A stretch of DNA of 46,961 nt from JBEATZ01 sp041178545 (GCA_041178545.1 JBEGVB010000023.1:1-46961); one strand, 5' to 3'; positions 1 through 8,863 are shown, numbered from the stretch's first letter. Numbers and translations: made by a program. The notes: generated from the letters alone by a model not told the origin.

Positions 1-89
1 AGGCCTGGCAGCGACCTCCCGAGTTCCCCTTGCCATGGTGGTTTCGCCGGGCCCCCAAGGACGGCTCCGAAACGGCCGAAACAGGATGC

Positions 90-1028
90 ATGGCACTGCA
101 TCCCTTCCCGGCATCGGTCGCATCATCCCTGGTCGAGGGCTACTGCGCGGACTTCATCCAGTTGTCTGCCTCGCTGGCGCAGACCCTGGAGCAGATGTCG
201 GTGCGCGACATCGACATCGAGGCAAGCCGCGGGTCGCTCAAGATCATGGAGCGAGGCATGAGGGAGCTGGCGGACGCCATCGGCGAGATGCTGGTGAAGG
301 CCCCGATCCTGTCGGTGGCTGAAGAGGCGCGCGCCAAGGTGCGCAAGGTCAAGCTGGCCGAGTCCGTCCCAGAGGCCGCGGATCTCGACGGACTGGCAGA
401 GCCGATCGTGCCCGTCGAGCACCCCGAGACGGGTCTCGCGGGTGCAACGGTCGAGACCAGCGAGCCCGCCGCACCTGCGCCAGCACCCAAGCCGGCGCGG
501 AACCCGGACCAGCACTGGGACCAGCGCATCGACGGCAAGGCCCCGGCGATGGTGGGCACCGCCGCCAGCATGCCGCTGTCCTCGGTGTTCCAGTTCCTCG
601 GCCGCATGCAGAAGACGGGCATCCTCACCGTGCTCATGCCCGAGGAGACCATGACCTTTGAACTCGTGGACGGGTACGTGGAGTTCACCACCACGGACTC
701 GCCTCGCACCGAGGAGCGCCTCGGGGAGCTGCTCACCGCAATGGGATTCGCATGGGCCGACCACGTCGAGGAACTCGCACGCAAGCAGTCGGGCAACCGC
801 CGTCTCGGTTCGGTGCTCGCCGGGGAGCAGATCGTCTCCAACGGGCAGCTTGCCGAGGCACTCGAGCGCCAGGTGCAGCTGCGCTTCCAGCGCGCGCTGG
901 ACTGCACCGAGGCCAGCTACACCTTCCACGAGGTGCCTCGCCCGGTGAACGACGGCCGCATCCGGCTGCGCCCGAGCGAGTTGCTCTTCGAGACCCGCGG
1001 CCCGCATACCGCCCAGCAGCCGGCCTGA
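90..1028 (+). CDS. DUF4388 (PATAN-like) domain protein
   Basis: About 312 residues if it starts at the ATG at 90. Residues about 1-100 are helical and acidic. A proline/alanine-rich linker follows (about 115-150). The C-terminal 150 residues look like DUF4388, a domain found in signalling and gliding-motility proteins of delta-proteobacteria and Planctomycetota: a small-residue stretch with an LSSVFQFLGRMQKTG motif, then a strand-rich part and helices ending in a conserved F-x-E-x-P. There is no signal peptide or membrane segment, so it is probably cytoplasmic. The start is uncertain: a TTG at 30 is in frame and the frame stays open to the left window edge, so the gene could begin outside. 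The function is unknown; a role in protein-protein signalling is inferred from the family only. It is convergent with the small membrane gene at 1036. Confidence 0.72.
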   Translation: MALHPFPASVASSLVEGYCADFIQLSASLAQTLEQMSVRDIDIEASRGSLKIMERGMRELADAIGEMLVKAPILSVAEEARAKVRKVKLAESVPEAADLDGLAEPIVPVEHPETGLAGATVETSEPAAPAPAPKPARNPDQHWDQRIDGKAPAMVGTAASMPLSSVFQFLGRMQKTGILTVLMPEETMTFELVDGYVEFTTTDSPRTEERLGELLTAMGFAWADHVEELARKQSGNRRLGSVLAGEQIVSNGQLAEALERQVQLRFQRALDCTEASYTFHEVPRPVNDGRIRLRPSELLFETRGPHTAQQPA

Positions 1029-1035
1029 GAAACGG

Positions 1036-1245
1036 TCAGTCGGGCTTCCGCACGAGGCCCCAGACCATCCCGCAAACGGCGCCGAGCACCGCGGCTGCGA
1101 CGGCCCAGAGCATGCCGAAGCCGCCGTCGAAGGCGACGACGTCCGCTGCCTCGAGCAACGCCACCACGATGGTGCCCGTGAGCATGCCGGCGAAGCCGAG
1201 CAGCAGGCCGAAGGCAAGGGCTTGGAACAGGCGGGCGCCGACCAC
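1036..1245 (-). CDS. Small two-helix membrane protein, unknown
   Basis: 69 residues from a GTG start at 1245, with AGAGGT a few bases upstream as a plausible ribosome binding site. Two hydrophobic segments are visible (about residues 6-30 and 43-64) rich in Ala, Gly, Val and Leu, with a short loop around an EAADVVAFDGG stretch and a basic C-terminus (RKPD). It lies 25 bases downstream of the tRNA-Arg gene on the same strand, so it may be transcribed from the tRNA promoter. It is convergent with the DUF4388 gene, leaving 7 bases between stop codons. I do not recognise a family. The length and hydrophobic pattern support a real inner-membrane protein but give no function. Confidence 0.6.
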   Translation of the reverse strand: MVGARLFQALAFGLLLGFAGMLTGTIVVALLEAADVVAFDGGFGMLWAVAAAVLGAVCGMVWGLVRKPD

Positions 1246-1270
1246 GTGACCTCTTGGGCAAGGAGAGGTT

Positions 1271-1347
1271 TGGTACGCCCGACAGGAGTTGAACCTGTGA
1301 CCCCCGCTTTAGGAAAGCGGTGCTCTATCCAACTGAGCTACGGGCGC
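1271..1347 (-). tRNA. tRNA-Arg (anticodon CCT)
   Basis: The minus strand folds into a complete cloverleaf of 77 bases including an encoded 3' CCA. The acceptor stem is GCGCCCG with CGGGCGT, the D-arm GCTC...GAGC, the anticodon stem CCGCT/AGCGG around the loop TTCCTAA, a 5-base variable loop, and the T-arm ACAGG-TTCAACT-CCTGT. Anticodon CCT reads AGG, so this is an arginine tRNA for a rare codon in such a GC-rich genome. A -10-like TATCCT lies 12 bases upstream of the mature 5' end, with TTGGTC 17 bases further upstream as a plausible -35. Confidence 0.95.
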
Positions 1348-1359
1348 GTGCGGGCGAGG

Positions 1360-1365
1360 AGGATA
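1360..1365 (-). promoter_or_regulatory. -10 element of the tRNA-Arg gene
   Basis: TATCCT on the minus strand within CGCTATCCTCCTCGCCC, 12 bases before the mature tRNA 5' end. TTGGTC sits 17 bases upstream of it, the classical -35/-10 spacing. Because it precedes an RNA gene, it anchors the reading of the same motif before protein genes as a promoter rather than a translation signal. Confidence 0.6.
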
Positions 1366-1431
1366 GCGAACGGCGTGAGCGCGACCAAGCGCAGGCGCAG
1401 GGATCGGGGCACCGCGGTGCGGCTCCCCGAG

Positions 1432-1437
1432 TAGCCT
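1432..1437 (+). promoter_or_regulatory. -10 element, predicted leaderless start
   Basis: TAGCCT ends exactly 6 bases before the ATG at 1444, so transcription would begin at or next to the start codon. No Shine-Dalgarno sequence is present. This spacing also favours the ATG at 1444 over the in-frame GTG at 1438. Confidence 0.5.
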
Positions 1438-1443
1438 GTGGCG

Positions 1444-3531
1444 ATGCGCCGTTCCCGTGCCTCGTCGTGTTCCCTGGTCTGCACCTGGGCCACCGCCATG
1501 GCCCTTGCTGCGTGTGCCACGGTGGACACCGGCCACCCCCTGCGCATCGTGGTGGACCCGGGCAACGCGCTGCAGGACGAACACGACCTGTGCGTCGCGT
1601 CGCTCGAGCAGGCGGTGCAGCTTGTCGCGCGCCACGACGTGCCGGCGGAGATCCTGCTCGCGCCTTGCGACCACGCGGTGCGCCGACCGGTCGTGGTGCC
1701 ACGCAGGGCGTCGTCGCTCGTCGTGCGCGCCATGGTGCCGGGCGCTCGCCTCGTGGGCGGCATCGAGCTCAGGCAGCCGCAGTGGCAGCCCGTGTCCGGC
1801 GCAGTTGCCCAGCGGCTCGACCCGGCCGTGCGCGACCGCGTTCGCGAGCTCACCCTCTCCACCGAGTTGCTCGCGGGCTGGACGGGTGGACTCAGCGGCC
1901 CCCTGCACCAGGGACACGGCGTGCCTGCGCCCGCGACCCGCAGCGAGCTGTTCGTGGGCGGCCGGGCCATGACCCTTGCGCGCTGGCCCGACGAGGGTTT
2001 CGCGTCCATCGCCAGCCTCGTCGACCCGGGCTCTGCACCCCGCATGGCCGAGCCCGACATCCCTGCCGCAGACCGTGTGGTGGAACCCGCGCGCGGCGGC
2101 GCCTTCACGGTGGCCGACCCGGTGCGCGCTGCGCGCTGGGCTGGTGCGAGCGACGCATGGGCCCACGGCTACTGGAACTGGGACTGGTCGGACGAACTGC
2201 TGCCCATCGCCTCCGTCGACCCGGCCACTGCCACGGTGCGCCTCGCGCAGCCGCACCGGTACGGCATTGCTGCGCGCGGGCGGTTCTACGTCACCAACCT
2301 GCCCGAGGAACTCGACACACCCGGTGAGTACTGGATCGACCCCGCTGCGGGCACGGTGCTCGCACTGCTGCCCGACGGTGCCGCCACGGCGCCCTGCTCG
2401 CTCTCGTTGCTGGCCGCTCCCATGCTGGTGCTCGACGGCGCCACCGACGTGTGCGTCGAGGGCATCGAGTTCGCCTGCAGCCGCGCAGGCGCGCTTGCAG
2501 GACGTGACGCGCACCGCGTGGTCGTCGCGCACTGCACGTTCCGCTTGCTCGGCAGCCCTGCGGTGGGCCTCGAGGGATCCGACTGCAGCGTGCGCGCGTG
2601 CGTCTTCGAGGACCTGGGTGGCACCGGCGTGGAGCTCGCGGGTGGCAACCGCGTCGAACTCGTTGCCGGTCGCATGGTTGTCGAGGACTGCGTGTTCCGC
2701 CGCTGCGCGCGCGTGTTGCGCACCTACCAGCCCGCCATCCGTGTCGCCGGCGTGGGGAACGTCGTGCGCCACAACGACGTGGGCGAGCTGCCGCACTTCG
2801 CACTCATGATGCACGGCAACGAGCACGTGGTTGAGGGCAACGAGTTCCACCACGTGGTGCTGGAGACGGGCGACGCAGGCGCCCTGTACCTCGGCAGGGA
2901 CTGGACGCTGCACGGCAACGTCGTGCGCAACAACCTGTTCCACTCGATCCGCGGCAGCGACAGCAGGTTCCAGAACGGCGTCTACCTCGACGACATGGCG
3001 AGCGGCATCGCCGTCGAGCGCAACCTCTTCGTGCGCTGCAACTGGGGCGTGCTCGCAGGTGGCGGCCGCGACGTGCGGGTGCACGAGAACGCCTTCGTCG
3101 GTTGCGGCCTCTCGGTGTCGTTCGATGCACGTGGCGTCGGATGGATGTCGCCGCACCTCGCCGACCCGTCGCGCTCCACACTGCACCAGCGACTCGCTGC
3201 GGTGCCGGTGGCCAATGAGCCATGGCGCACCAGGTACCCGACGCTCGGCGGTTACCTCACCGACGGCTTCGGTCGCCCGCGCGGCAGCAGCGTGAGCGGT
3301 TCGGTGCTCGTGGCCAGCCGGCCCCCGCGCATCGAGGACCGTGAGTCGGTGCACGAGACGGGTACCGTCTCGCTCGACCCCCCTGCAGACCTGGACAGTG
3401 CTGCAGACCGTTGGATCGCACAGGTGCGACACGGAACGCTGCAGCTCGGGGGCCTCTCGTTCGGCCCGGTGGGTCCCAGGGTTTCCCCCGGGGCGGATGC
3501 ACGCGCGTCCGGCGCAGTGGGCGCCGATTGA
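1444..3531 (+). CDS. Right-handed parallel beta-helix lipoprotein
   Basis: About 695 residues. The N-terminus is a lipoprotein signal: basic MRRSR, a hydrophobic stretch, then a lipobox ending LAAC, so export and lipid anchoring are expected. The central 300 residues carry repeated short strand motifs with Asn/Asp/Val ladders (such as VVEDCVFRRC, GNVVRHNDVGELPH, VVEGNEFHHV, GNVVRNNLFH, AVERNLFVRCN), typical of pectate-lyase-type beta-helices in which each coil is about 20-25 residues. Such proteins are usually polysaccharide lyases or hydrolases or bind glycans. I cannot assign catalytic residues. It is preceded by a -10 element 6 bases before the ATG and followed 31 bases later by a second secreted protein gene. 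Role inferred: surface or periplasmic polysaccharide processing. Confidence 0.75.
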   Translation: MRRSRASSCSLVCTWATAMALAACATVDTGHPLRIVVDPGNALQDEHDLCVASLEQAVQLVARHDVPAEILLAPCDHAVRRPVVVPRRASSLVVRAMVPGARLVGGIELRQPQWQPVSGAVAQRLDPAVRDRVRELTLSTELLAGWTGGLSGPLHQGHGVPAPATRSELFVGGRAMTLARWPDEGFASIASLVDPGSAPRMAEPDIPAADRVVEPARGGAFTVADPVRAARWAGASDAWAHGYWNWDWSDELLPIASVDPATATVRLAQPHRYGIAARGRFYVTNLPEELDTPGEYWIDPAAGTVLALLPDGAATAPCSLSLLAAPMLVLDGATDVCVEGIEFACSRAGALAGRDAHRVVVAHCTFRLLGSPAVGLEGSDCSVRACVFEDLGGTGVELAGGNRVELVAGRMVVEDCVFRRCARVLRTYQPAIRVAGVGNVVRHNDVGELPHFALMMHGNEHVVEGNEFHHVVLETGDAGALYLGRDWTLHGNVVRNNLFHSIRGSDSRFQNGVYLDDMASGIAVERNLFVRCNWGVLAGGGRDVRVHENAFVGCGLSVSFDARGVGWMSPHLADPSRSTLHQRLAAVPVANEPWRTRYPTLGGYLTDGFGRPRGSSVSGSVLVASRPPRIEDRESVHETGTVSLDPPADLDSAADRWIAQVRHGTLQLGGLSFGPVGPRVSPGADARASGAVGAD

Positions 3532-3550
3532 CAGCTTTCCGGGCGTGCGC

Positions 3551-3556
3551 GACCCT
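3551..3556 (+). promoter_or_regulatory. Possible -10 element (GACCCT), leaderless
   Basis: GACCCT ends 6 bases before the ATG at 3563, the same geometry as TAGCCT before 1444 and TACTCT before 46759, but with G in the first position. It supports the ATG at 3563 as the true start. No Shine-Dalgarno sequence is visible. Confidence 0.35.
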
Positions 3557-3562
3557 GCCCCG

Positions 3563-4558
3563 ATGCGCGCCCTCGCCCTCGCGTTCTCGTTCGCCCTGTT
3601 GGCGCTGCCTGCAACCGCCCAGGCTCCCGCGATCCTGCTCAAGAGCGGCAATGCCGCTCCCGGCCAGACCGACCCGCTGCTGACCTACCTGCCCGGTCCG
3701 TCGACCTCGGGCTTCGGAGCGCAGTTCACCACCAACGACTTTGCTTCTGCACGCACCGGGCCGCAGGCCACCGTGCGCAGCACGATCGCAGGCGGGTGGC
3801 CGGCCTTCGTGCCGCAGGACCCCACGGCCCTCTGGGTCGACACGACGGGTGGCAGCAGCTCTGCGCTCTACGCGATCCCGTTCACCATCGGTGCGCCGCT
3901 TGCCTCGGCCGTGCTGACGATGCAGTTCTCTGCTGACGACTTCCTCGGCGAGGCCACCGTCGCCGGCGTCTACGTCAACGAGATGCCGGTGGCAGGCACC
4001 AACAACGTGGGCGGGTACTACTTCGTCGAGACCATCCAACGCGACATCGGCCCGATGCTGCTGCAGGGCCAGAACTGGCTGTACGTGTACCTGCGCAACA
4101 CCGGCGGCCAGGGCGGCCTGCTGTTCAGCGCACGCATCCAGCCCGACGGCGGCCTCGTGCGCACCTTCGGGACCGGCTGCATCGGCAGCAACGGCACGCC
4201 CCTCATGCTTGCAGGCGCCACGAGCACACAGCCGGGCGCAACGGCACTGCTCAGCTTCTACTCGCTGCCGTCCGGCACGCCCGTGATCCTCGCGCTGGGA
4301 GTCAGCAACGCGACCTCGTTCGGCCTGCCGGCGCCGGTGGACCTCGGGTTCCTCGGCTTCGCAGGGTGCAGCGGGCTCGTCGAGCCAGTCAGCAGCGTGA
4401 TCCTCAGCGGCACCAACGGCGGCGCGCAGTTCGCCTACACCTTCCCGGGGGCCCAGTTCGTCGGGCGGTCGGTGTTCGCACAGGCTTTCGTGATCGACCC
4501 GTTCGTCACGCGCGGGGCCTCGGTCACCAACGCTGCCGAACTCCGTGGCGGCTGGTGA
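3563..4558 (+). CDS. Secreted protein with planctomycete-type C-terminal module
   Basis: 331 residues from the ATG that opens a clear Sec signal peptide (MRALALAFSFALLALPATAQA). The middle (about 25-200) is rich in Gly, Thr and aromatic residues with short strands and resembles a jelly-roll-like adhesive domain. From about residue 200 a module begins with FGTGCIGSNGTP and continues with alternating hydrophobic strands, ending in a conserved F-x-Q-A-F-V-x-D pattern. This FGxGCxG module is common at the C-terminus of secreted proteins of some Planctomycetota, where its role (export or surface sorting) is not established. The longer reading frame upstream lacks a signal peptide and overlaps the previous gene, so the start at 3563 is preferred. 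The specific function is unknown. Confidence 0.72.
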   Translation: MRALALAFSFALLALPATAQAPAILLKSGNAAPGQTDPLLTYLPGPSTSGFGAQFTTNDFASARTGPQATVRSTIAGGWPAFVPQDPTALWVDTTGGSSSALYAIPFTIGAPLASAVLTMQFSADDFLGEATVAGVYVNEMPVAGTNNVGGYYFVETIQRDIGPMLLQGQNWLYVYLRNTGGQGGLLFSARIQPDGGLVRTFGTGCIGSNGTPLMLAGATSTQPGATALLSFYSLPSGTPVILALGVSNATSFGLPAPVDLGFLGFAGCSGLVEPVSSVILSGTNGGAQFAYTFPGAQFVGRSVFAQAFVIDPFVTRGASVTNAAELRGGW

Positions 4559-4579
4559 TCGCGGCAGGGTGATCGGGTA

Positions 4580-4602
4580 GGAAGCGTCGCGCCTCCGCTT
4601 CC
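4580..4602 (+). terminator. Hairpin after the secreted-protein gene
   Basis: GGAAGCG and CGCTTCC form a perfect 7-bp stem with a 9-base loop, starting 22 bases after the stop codon at 4558. No T-tract follows. It could be a terminator or a structure in the leader of the gene at 4621. Confidence 0.35.
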
Positions 4603-4620
4603 CGGTCCCGAGTCCGCCCC

Positions 4621-7600
4621 ATGCACCAGCAGCCGAAACCCAAGTCTCCGATCAAAGGCCTGTTGGTCGCGCAGTTCCTCGGCGCGTTCAACGACAACGC
4701 GTTCAAGATGGTGGTGTTGCTGCTCGCGGTCGCGGCCGTGGCAGCGGGTGGCGAGGCCGCCGCGCAGTACGAGACGACGCTTGCCTTCGTGGTGTTCACC
4801 CTGCCGCTGATGCTGGGCTCGCTGCCTGCGATGGCGATCGGTGACCGATTCTCCAAGCGCGGCATCATCGTCTGGACCAAGGCGCTCGAGGTCGTCCTGA
4901 TGGCAGCCGGCACCTGGGCGCTCGCGTCGGCACCCGTGGGCTGGGCGCCGCTCGCCGTGCTCGCGGGGATGGGACTGCAGAGCGCGCTCTTCGCCCCGGG
5001 CAAGTACGGCATCCTGCCGGAGCTGCTGCCGCACGACCGGCTGGCCGCGGCCAACGGGACGCTGGAGGCCGCGAGCTTCGTGGCCATCATCCTCGGCACC
5101 GGCGCGGGCGGCCTGCTGCTCGACGTGACCGGGGGCCGTGCATGGGTGGTGGGGGCGCTGCTCACCGCGTTCGCGGTGGCCGGGTTCCTCGGCGCCCTGC
5201 AGGTCCCGCGCACCCCGCCTGCAGCAGCAGCAGGGGAACCGTTCGGCACCGTGCTCGGAGCCTCTTGGTACGCGTTGCGCGGGGACCGTGTGCTGTGGCT
5301 CGCCACGCTCGGGACGGTCGCCTTCTGGGGTCTCGCGAGCCTGCTGGGCCAGGACGTGCTGGTCTACGGCAAGCAGGTGCTCGGCTTCTCCGACACGATG
5401 GCGGGCCTCCCCTATGCGACCTTTGCCGTGGGCGTGGGCGCCGGTGCCGTCCTCGCAGGCAGGCTCTCGCGGGGCGTCGTCGAGATGGGCCTGATCCCCC
5501 TCGGCGCCGTCGGGCTCGGCCTGGGCACCGCGATGATGGGCCTGTTCGCCCCCGGCGCCGTGGGCACGTTCGTCTGGATGGCCTTCCTCGGCGTGTCCAG
5601 CGGGTTCGTCGTGGTGCCCCTCAACTCGATCGTGCAGTGGCGCTCACCGGCCTCGCGCCGCGGTGCGATCATCGCACTGGTCAACTGCCTCACCTTCGGC
5701 GGCATCCTCGCCGGCAACCTCGGCTGCCTCGGCCTGTCGGAGTTCGGTCTCGACAGCACCGGCATCCTCGTGGTGGCCGCAGTGCTCACGATGCTCGCCA
5801 CTGCATGGGCCGTGTGGTTGCTGCCCGAGGCGCTGCTGCGGCTCTCGATCGTCCTGCTCACCAACACGCTCTACCGCGTGCGCATCGTCGGCCAGACCAA
5901 CGTGCCGCAGACGGGCGGCGCGCTGCTGGTGCCGAACCACGTCTCGTTCCTCGACGCGTTCTTCCTGCTGGCGGCCATCGACCGGCCGATCCGCTTCGTG
6001 GTCGAGCAGTACTGGTACGAGCGACCGTGGCTCAAGCCATTCCTCCGCTCGCTGGGTGCGATCCCCATCAGTGGCAGTGGTGGGCCGCGCATGCTGCTCA
6101 AGGCACTGCGCGACGCGGGGCAGGCACTCGACAACGGCGAGCTCGTGTGCCTGTTCGCCGAGGGCGAGATCAGCCGCATGGGCAGCACCCTCACCTTCAA
6201 GCGCGGCATGCAGCGCATCCTCGCGGGCCGCACGGCGCCGGTGGTGCCGTGCCACCTCGACCGCGTCTACGGGTCCCTCGGCAGCTCGTTGCGTGGGCGC
6301 GTGCAACTGGTGCCCACCCGCATCCCGTGCCCGGTCACGGTCTCGTTCGGGCCGCAGCAGCCTTCCGACACGCTGCCGGCCCAGGTCCGTCTCGCCGTCG
6401 AACAGCTTGCAGAGGCCGCCTGGCGGTTCCGCGCCGAGGAGTTGCAGCCGCTGCACGCCAAGTTCGTGCGCTCGGTCCGCCGCGCCCCGTGGCGCCCCTG
6501 CCTGCTCGACAGCCAGGGCAAGCAGCTTTCCAGGTTCACGACGCTCGCGACCGCAGTGGTGCTGGCGAGGCGGCTCCGCCACGCGTGGGGCGAACAGCGT
6601 TGCGTGGGCCTGTTGCTGCCTCCCTCCATCGGCGGTGCGCTCGCAGCCATCGCCACCAGCCTCTCGGGCCGCACGGCGGTGTCGCTCAACTACACGGTCG
6701 GCCAGGCCGCCTTCGACTCGGCGGTGCGTCAGGCGGAGTTGCGAACCGTGGTGACCTCGCGCGCCTTCCTCGAGAAGGTCAAGGTGACGATCCCTGCCGG
6801 GGTCGGCGTCCTCATGCTGGAGGACGTGCTTGCGGGCATCACGCGGCCCGAGCGTCTTGCATGCGCAGTCCGTGCGATTGCATGGCCCCGCAGGGTGCTG
6901 GAGCGCGCGTGTGGCGCCCGCACCCGCGTCGAGCGCACCGACGTGGCGACCGTGCTGTTCAGCAGCGGCAGCACCGGTGAGCCCAAGGGTGTGATGCTCA
7001 CGCACGCGAACGTCCAGTCGAACTGCGACGGTGTCGCGCAGCTGATCCCGCTCGACCACCGCGACCGGCTCGTGGGCGTGCTGCCGTTGTTCCACTCCTT
7101 CGGCAACATGGCGCTCTGGTACACGGTGCAGCAGGGTGCCAGCATCGTGTTCCACCCCAACCCGCTCGACGCGGCCGCAGTGGGGGAGATCGTGGCCAAG
7201 CGCAGTGCCACCGTGCTGCTTGCGACGCCGACGTTCCTGCAGCTCTACCTGCGTCGCTGCGAGCCGGGCCAGTTCGGCTCGCTCCGCATCGTGCTCACGG
7301 GTGCCGAGAAGCTGACCGAGGAGCTGGCGGACGCGTTTGCCGACCGGTTCGGCATCCGGCCGGTGCAGGGCTACGGCGCAACCGAGACGTCGCCCGTCGT
7401 CGCAGCGAGCGCCCAGGGTTATCGGGCGACCGGCTTCTACCAGCCGGGCTCGCGTCGCGGCTCCGTTGGCAGGCCGCTGCCAGGCGTGGTGGTCACGGTC
7501 GTGGACCCGGAGACGCGCGCGCCGAGACCGGTGGGCGAGGCAGGTCTCGTGCTGGTGCGCGGCGCAAACGTGATGGCCGGCTACCTCGGCCGCGAGGACC

Positions 7601-8031
7601 TCACCGCTGCTGCGATGCACGAGGGCAGCTACGTCACGGGCGACATCGGCAGGCTGGACGAGGACGGCTTCCTGTACCTCACCGACCGTCTGTCGCGCTT
7701 CTCCAAGATCGGCGGCGAGATGGTGCCCCACGGCACCGTCGAGGAGCACCTGCAGGCGTGCAGTGGCCTCACCGAGCGTGCCTTTGCCGTGTGCGGCATC
7801 CCCGACTCGCGCAAGGGCGAGCGCCTCATGGTCCTCACCACGCTCGACGAGGCCGCTTTGATGGATGTACTCGCCAGGATGTCGTCGCGCGGCCTGCCGG
7901 CGCTGTTCGTGCCGCGTGCAGACCAGTTCGTCATCGTTCCGTCGCTGCCCGTCCTGGGCACCGGCAAGATCGACCTGCGTGCCGTCAAGGAGCAGTGTCT
8001 TGCCGTCGCCAAACAGCTGGCACAGGGCTGA
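4621..8031 (+). CDS. MFS transporter-PlsC-acyl-ACP ligase fusion (LplT/Aas-like)
   Basis: 1136 residues with three domains. Residues about 1-405 form an MFS transporter like LplT, with an FLGAFNDNAFKM motif after the first helix and about 12 hydrophobic segments. Residues about 415-600 form a PlsC-type acyltransferase with the HX4D motif at H440-D445 and an FAEGEISRMG glycerophosphate-binding motif. Residues about 640-1136 form an AMP-dependent acyl-CoA/acyl-ACP synthetase with SSGSTGEPKG at 781 and GYGATETS near 917. In E. coli, LplT flips lysophospholipids inward and Aas re-acylates them with acyl-ACP; this fusion would perform the whole lysophospholipid salvage cycle at the inner membrane. 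All core motifs are intact. The first ATG is used; no strong ribosome binding site is visible. It is convergent with the kinase gene at 8035. Confidence 0.88.
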   Translation: MHQQPKPKSPIKGLLVAQFLGAFNDNAFKMVVLLLAVAAVAAGGEAAAQYETTLAFVVFTLPLMLGSLPAMAIGDRFSKRGIIVWTKALEVVLMAAGTWALASAPVGWAPLAVLAGMGLQSALFAPGKYGILPELLPHDRLAAANGTLEAASFVAIILGTGAGGLLLDVTGGRAWVVGALLTAFAVAGFLGALQVPRTPPAAAAGEPFGTVLGASWYALRGDRVLWLATLGTVAFWGLASLLGQDVLVYGKQVLGFSDTMAGLPYATFAVGVGAGAVLAGRLSRGVVEMGLIPLGAVGLGLGTAMMGLFAPGAVGTFVWMAFLGVSSGFVVVPLNSIVQWRSPASRRGAIIALVNCLTFGGILAGNLGCLGLSEFGLDSTGILVVAAVLTMLATAWAVWLLPEALLRLSIVLLTNTLYRVRIVGQTNVPQTGGALLVPNHVSFLDAFFLLAAIDRPIRFVVEQYWYERPWLKPFLRSLGAIPISGSGGPRMLLKALRDAGQALDNGELVCLFAEGEISRMGSTLTFKRGMQRILAGRTAPVVPCHLDRVYGSLGSSLRGRVQLVPTRIPCPVTVSFGPQQPSDTLPAQVRLAVEQLAEAAWRFRAEELQPLHAKFVRSVRRAPWRPCLLDSQGKQLSRFTTLATAVVLARRLRHAWGEQRCVGLLLPPSIGGALAAIATSLSGRTAVSLNYTVGQAAFDSAVRQAELRTVVTSRAFLEKVKVTIPAGVGVLMLEDVLAGITRPERLACAVRAIAWPRRVLERACGARTRVERTDVATVLFSSGSTGEPKGVMLTHANVQSNCDGVAQLIPLDHRDRLVGVLPLFHSFGNMALWYTVQQGASIVFHPNPLDAAAVGEIVAKRSATVLLATPTFLQLYLRRCEPGQFGSLRIVLTGAEKLTEELADAFADRFGIRPVQGYGATETSPVVAASAQGYRATGFYQPGSRRGSVGRPLPGVVVTVVDPETRAPRPVGEAGLVLVRGANVMAGYLGREDLTAAAMHEGSYVTGDIGRLDEDGFLYLTDRLSRFSKIGGEMVPHGTVEEHLQACSGLTERAFAVCGIPDSRKGERLMVLTTLDEAALMDVLARMSSRGLPALFVPRADQFVIVPSLPVLGTGKIDLRAVKEQCLAVAKQLAQG

Positions 8032-8034
8032 GCC

Positions 8035-8826
8035 TCAGCTGCGCGGGCGCGCTGGCGGGACCCATTGCGGCCAGTCGCCGCGCGTGTCGCGCCTCGCCTC
8101 GCCGTCGCGGGTGCCCAGCAGGTGCCGTGTCACCAGGTTGTAGACGGGCTTCACCAGGCGGCGCCACACCAGCGCCGCACCACGTCGCCGGGGCGGTCCA
8201 GGCGGGTTGGCCAGCAGCTCGGCAGGTGGTGACACGTCGACGACCCGCGTGTGCCGGAGGTAGCGTCGGCGGTGCTTGGCGAGGTGGCGCAGGTCGTCGC
8301 GCATGCGGCTCGCGAGTGTTCGGCTGCCGGGCACGTGGACCGAGGCGAGTTGGAAGTCGATGAGCTGTGGCAGGCCGTCCGCGCCCACGAGCACGTTCTG
8401 TTCCTTGTGCAGGTCGTTGTGGGCCACGCCGCGTGCATGCAGCTGGTGCACAAGGCGCTCCAGCTCGTCGAAGAAGTCGAGCGGCAGGCGGGTGCACAGG
8501 TGCAGTGCCTCGCCGTCGAGGCAGCTGCGGACCAGCACGTCCTGCGGCACCGGCACGGTGCCGTCGGCGGACGGTGCGGCAGCCCATGCCGGGTCCTGCA
8601 CCAGCACGGGCACTCGGTCGACTCCCGCCAACGCCAGCAGGGCGCGTCGCTCGCGTGCCATGAGGATGCGGGCCACGATGCGCGAGCCCGGGACCCAGCA
8701 GCCGCAGGCCACGCGACGGATGCAGCGACGGCCGCCTTGGTCCAGCAGCTCCACCCTGCCGAAGGCATCCTGCTTGAGCACCCGGTACGTCCGCACGGCG
8801 CCATTGTGCCCCGCAGGGCCCTCCAC
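8035..8826 (-). CDS. Kdo/RIO-type kinase-like protein
   Basis: About 263 residues from a GTG at 8826, which has GAGGAG 8 bases upstream. An alternative GTG at 8796 has CACAAT ending 6 bases upstream. The protein shows the catalytic core of lipopolysaccharide (Kdo/WaaP, InaA) and RIO kinases: HNDLHKEQNVLV near residue 155 (catalytic Asp and metal-binding Asn), followed by LIDFQLA, the equivalent of the DFG motif. The C-terminus is very basic (KHRRRYLRH, RRLVKPVYN), suggesting contact with membrane lipid or nucleic acid. Phosphorylation of a sugar on the cell envelope is the likeliest role, by family. It diverges from sppA with only 57 bases between starts, and its stop lies 3 bases from the stop of the Aas-like gene. 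Confidence 0.72.
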   Translation of the reverse strand: MEGPAGHNGAVRTYRVLKQDAFGRVELLDQGGRRCIRRVACGCWVPGSRIVARILMARERRALLALAGVDRVPVLVQDPAWAAAPSADGTVPVPQDVLVRSCLDGEALHLCTRLPLDFFDELERLVHQLHARGVAHNDLHKEQNVLVGADGLPQLIDFQLASVHVPGSRTLASRMRDDLRHLAKHRRRYLRHTRVVDVSPPAELLANPPGPPRRRGAALVWRRLVKPVYNLVTRHLLGTRDGEARRDTRGDWPQWVPPARPRS

Positions 8827-8863
8827 CGTCAGTTCTCCTCGACAGGGTCCGGTCCCGATCGGC

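Noticed and set aside
1309..3651. 780-residue minus-strand frame opposite the beta-helix gene
   Set aside because: Antisense shadow rich in His, Arg and Ala; it also overlaps the tRNA.
8032..8047. Bidirectional terminator between the Aas-like and kinase genes
   Set aside because: GCTGAG/CTCAGC is a short palindrome overlapping both stop codons; it leaves too small a loop to be convincing.
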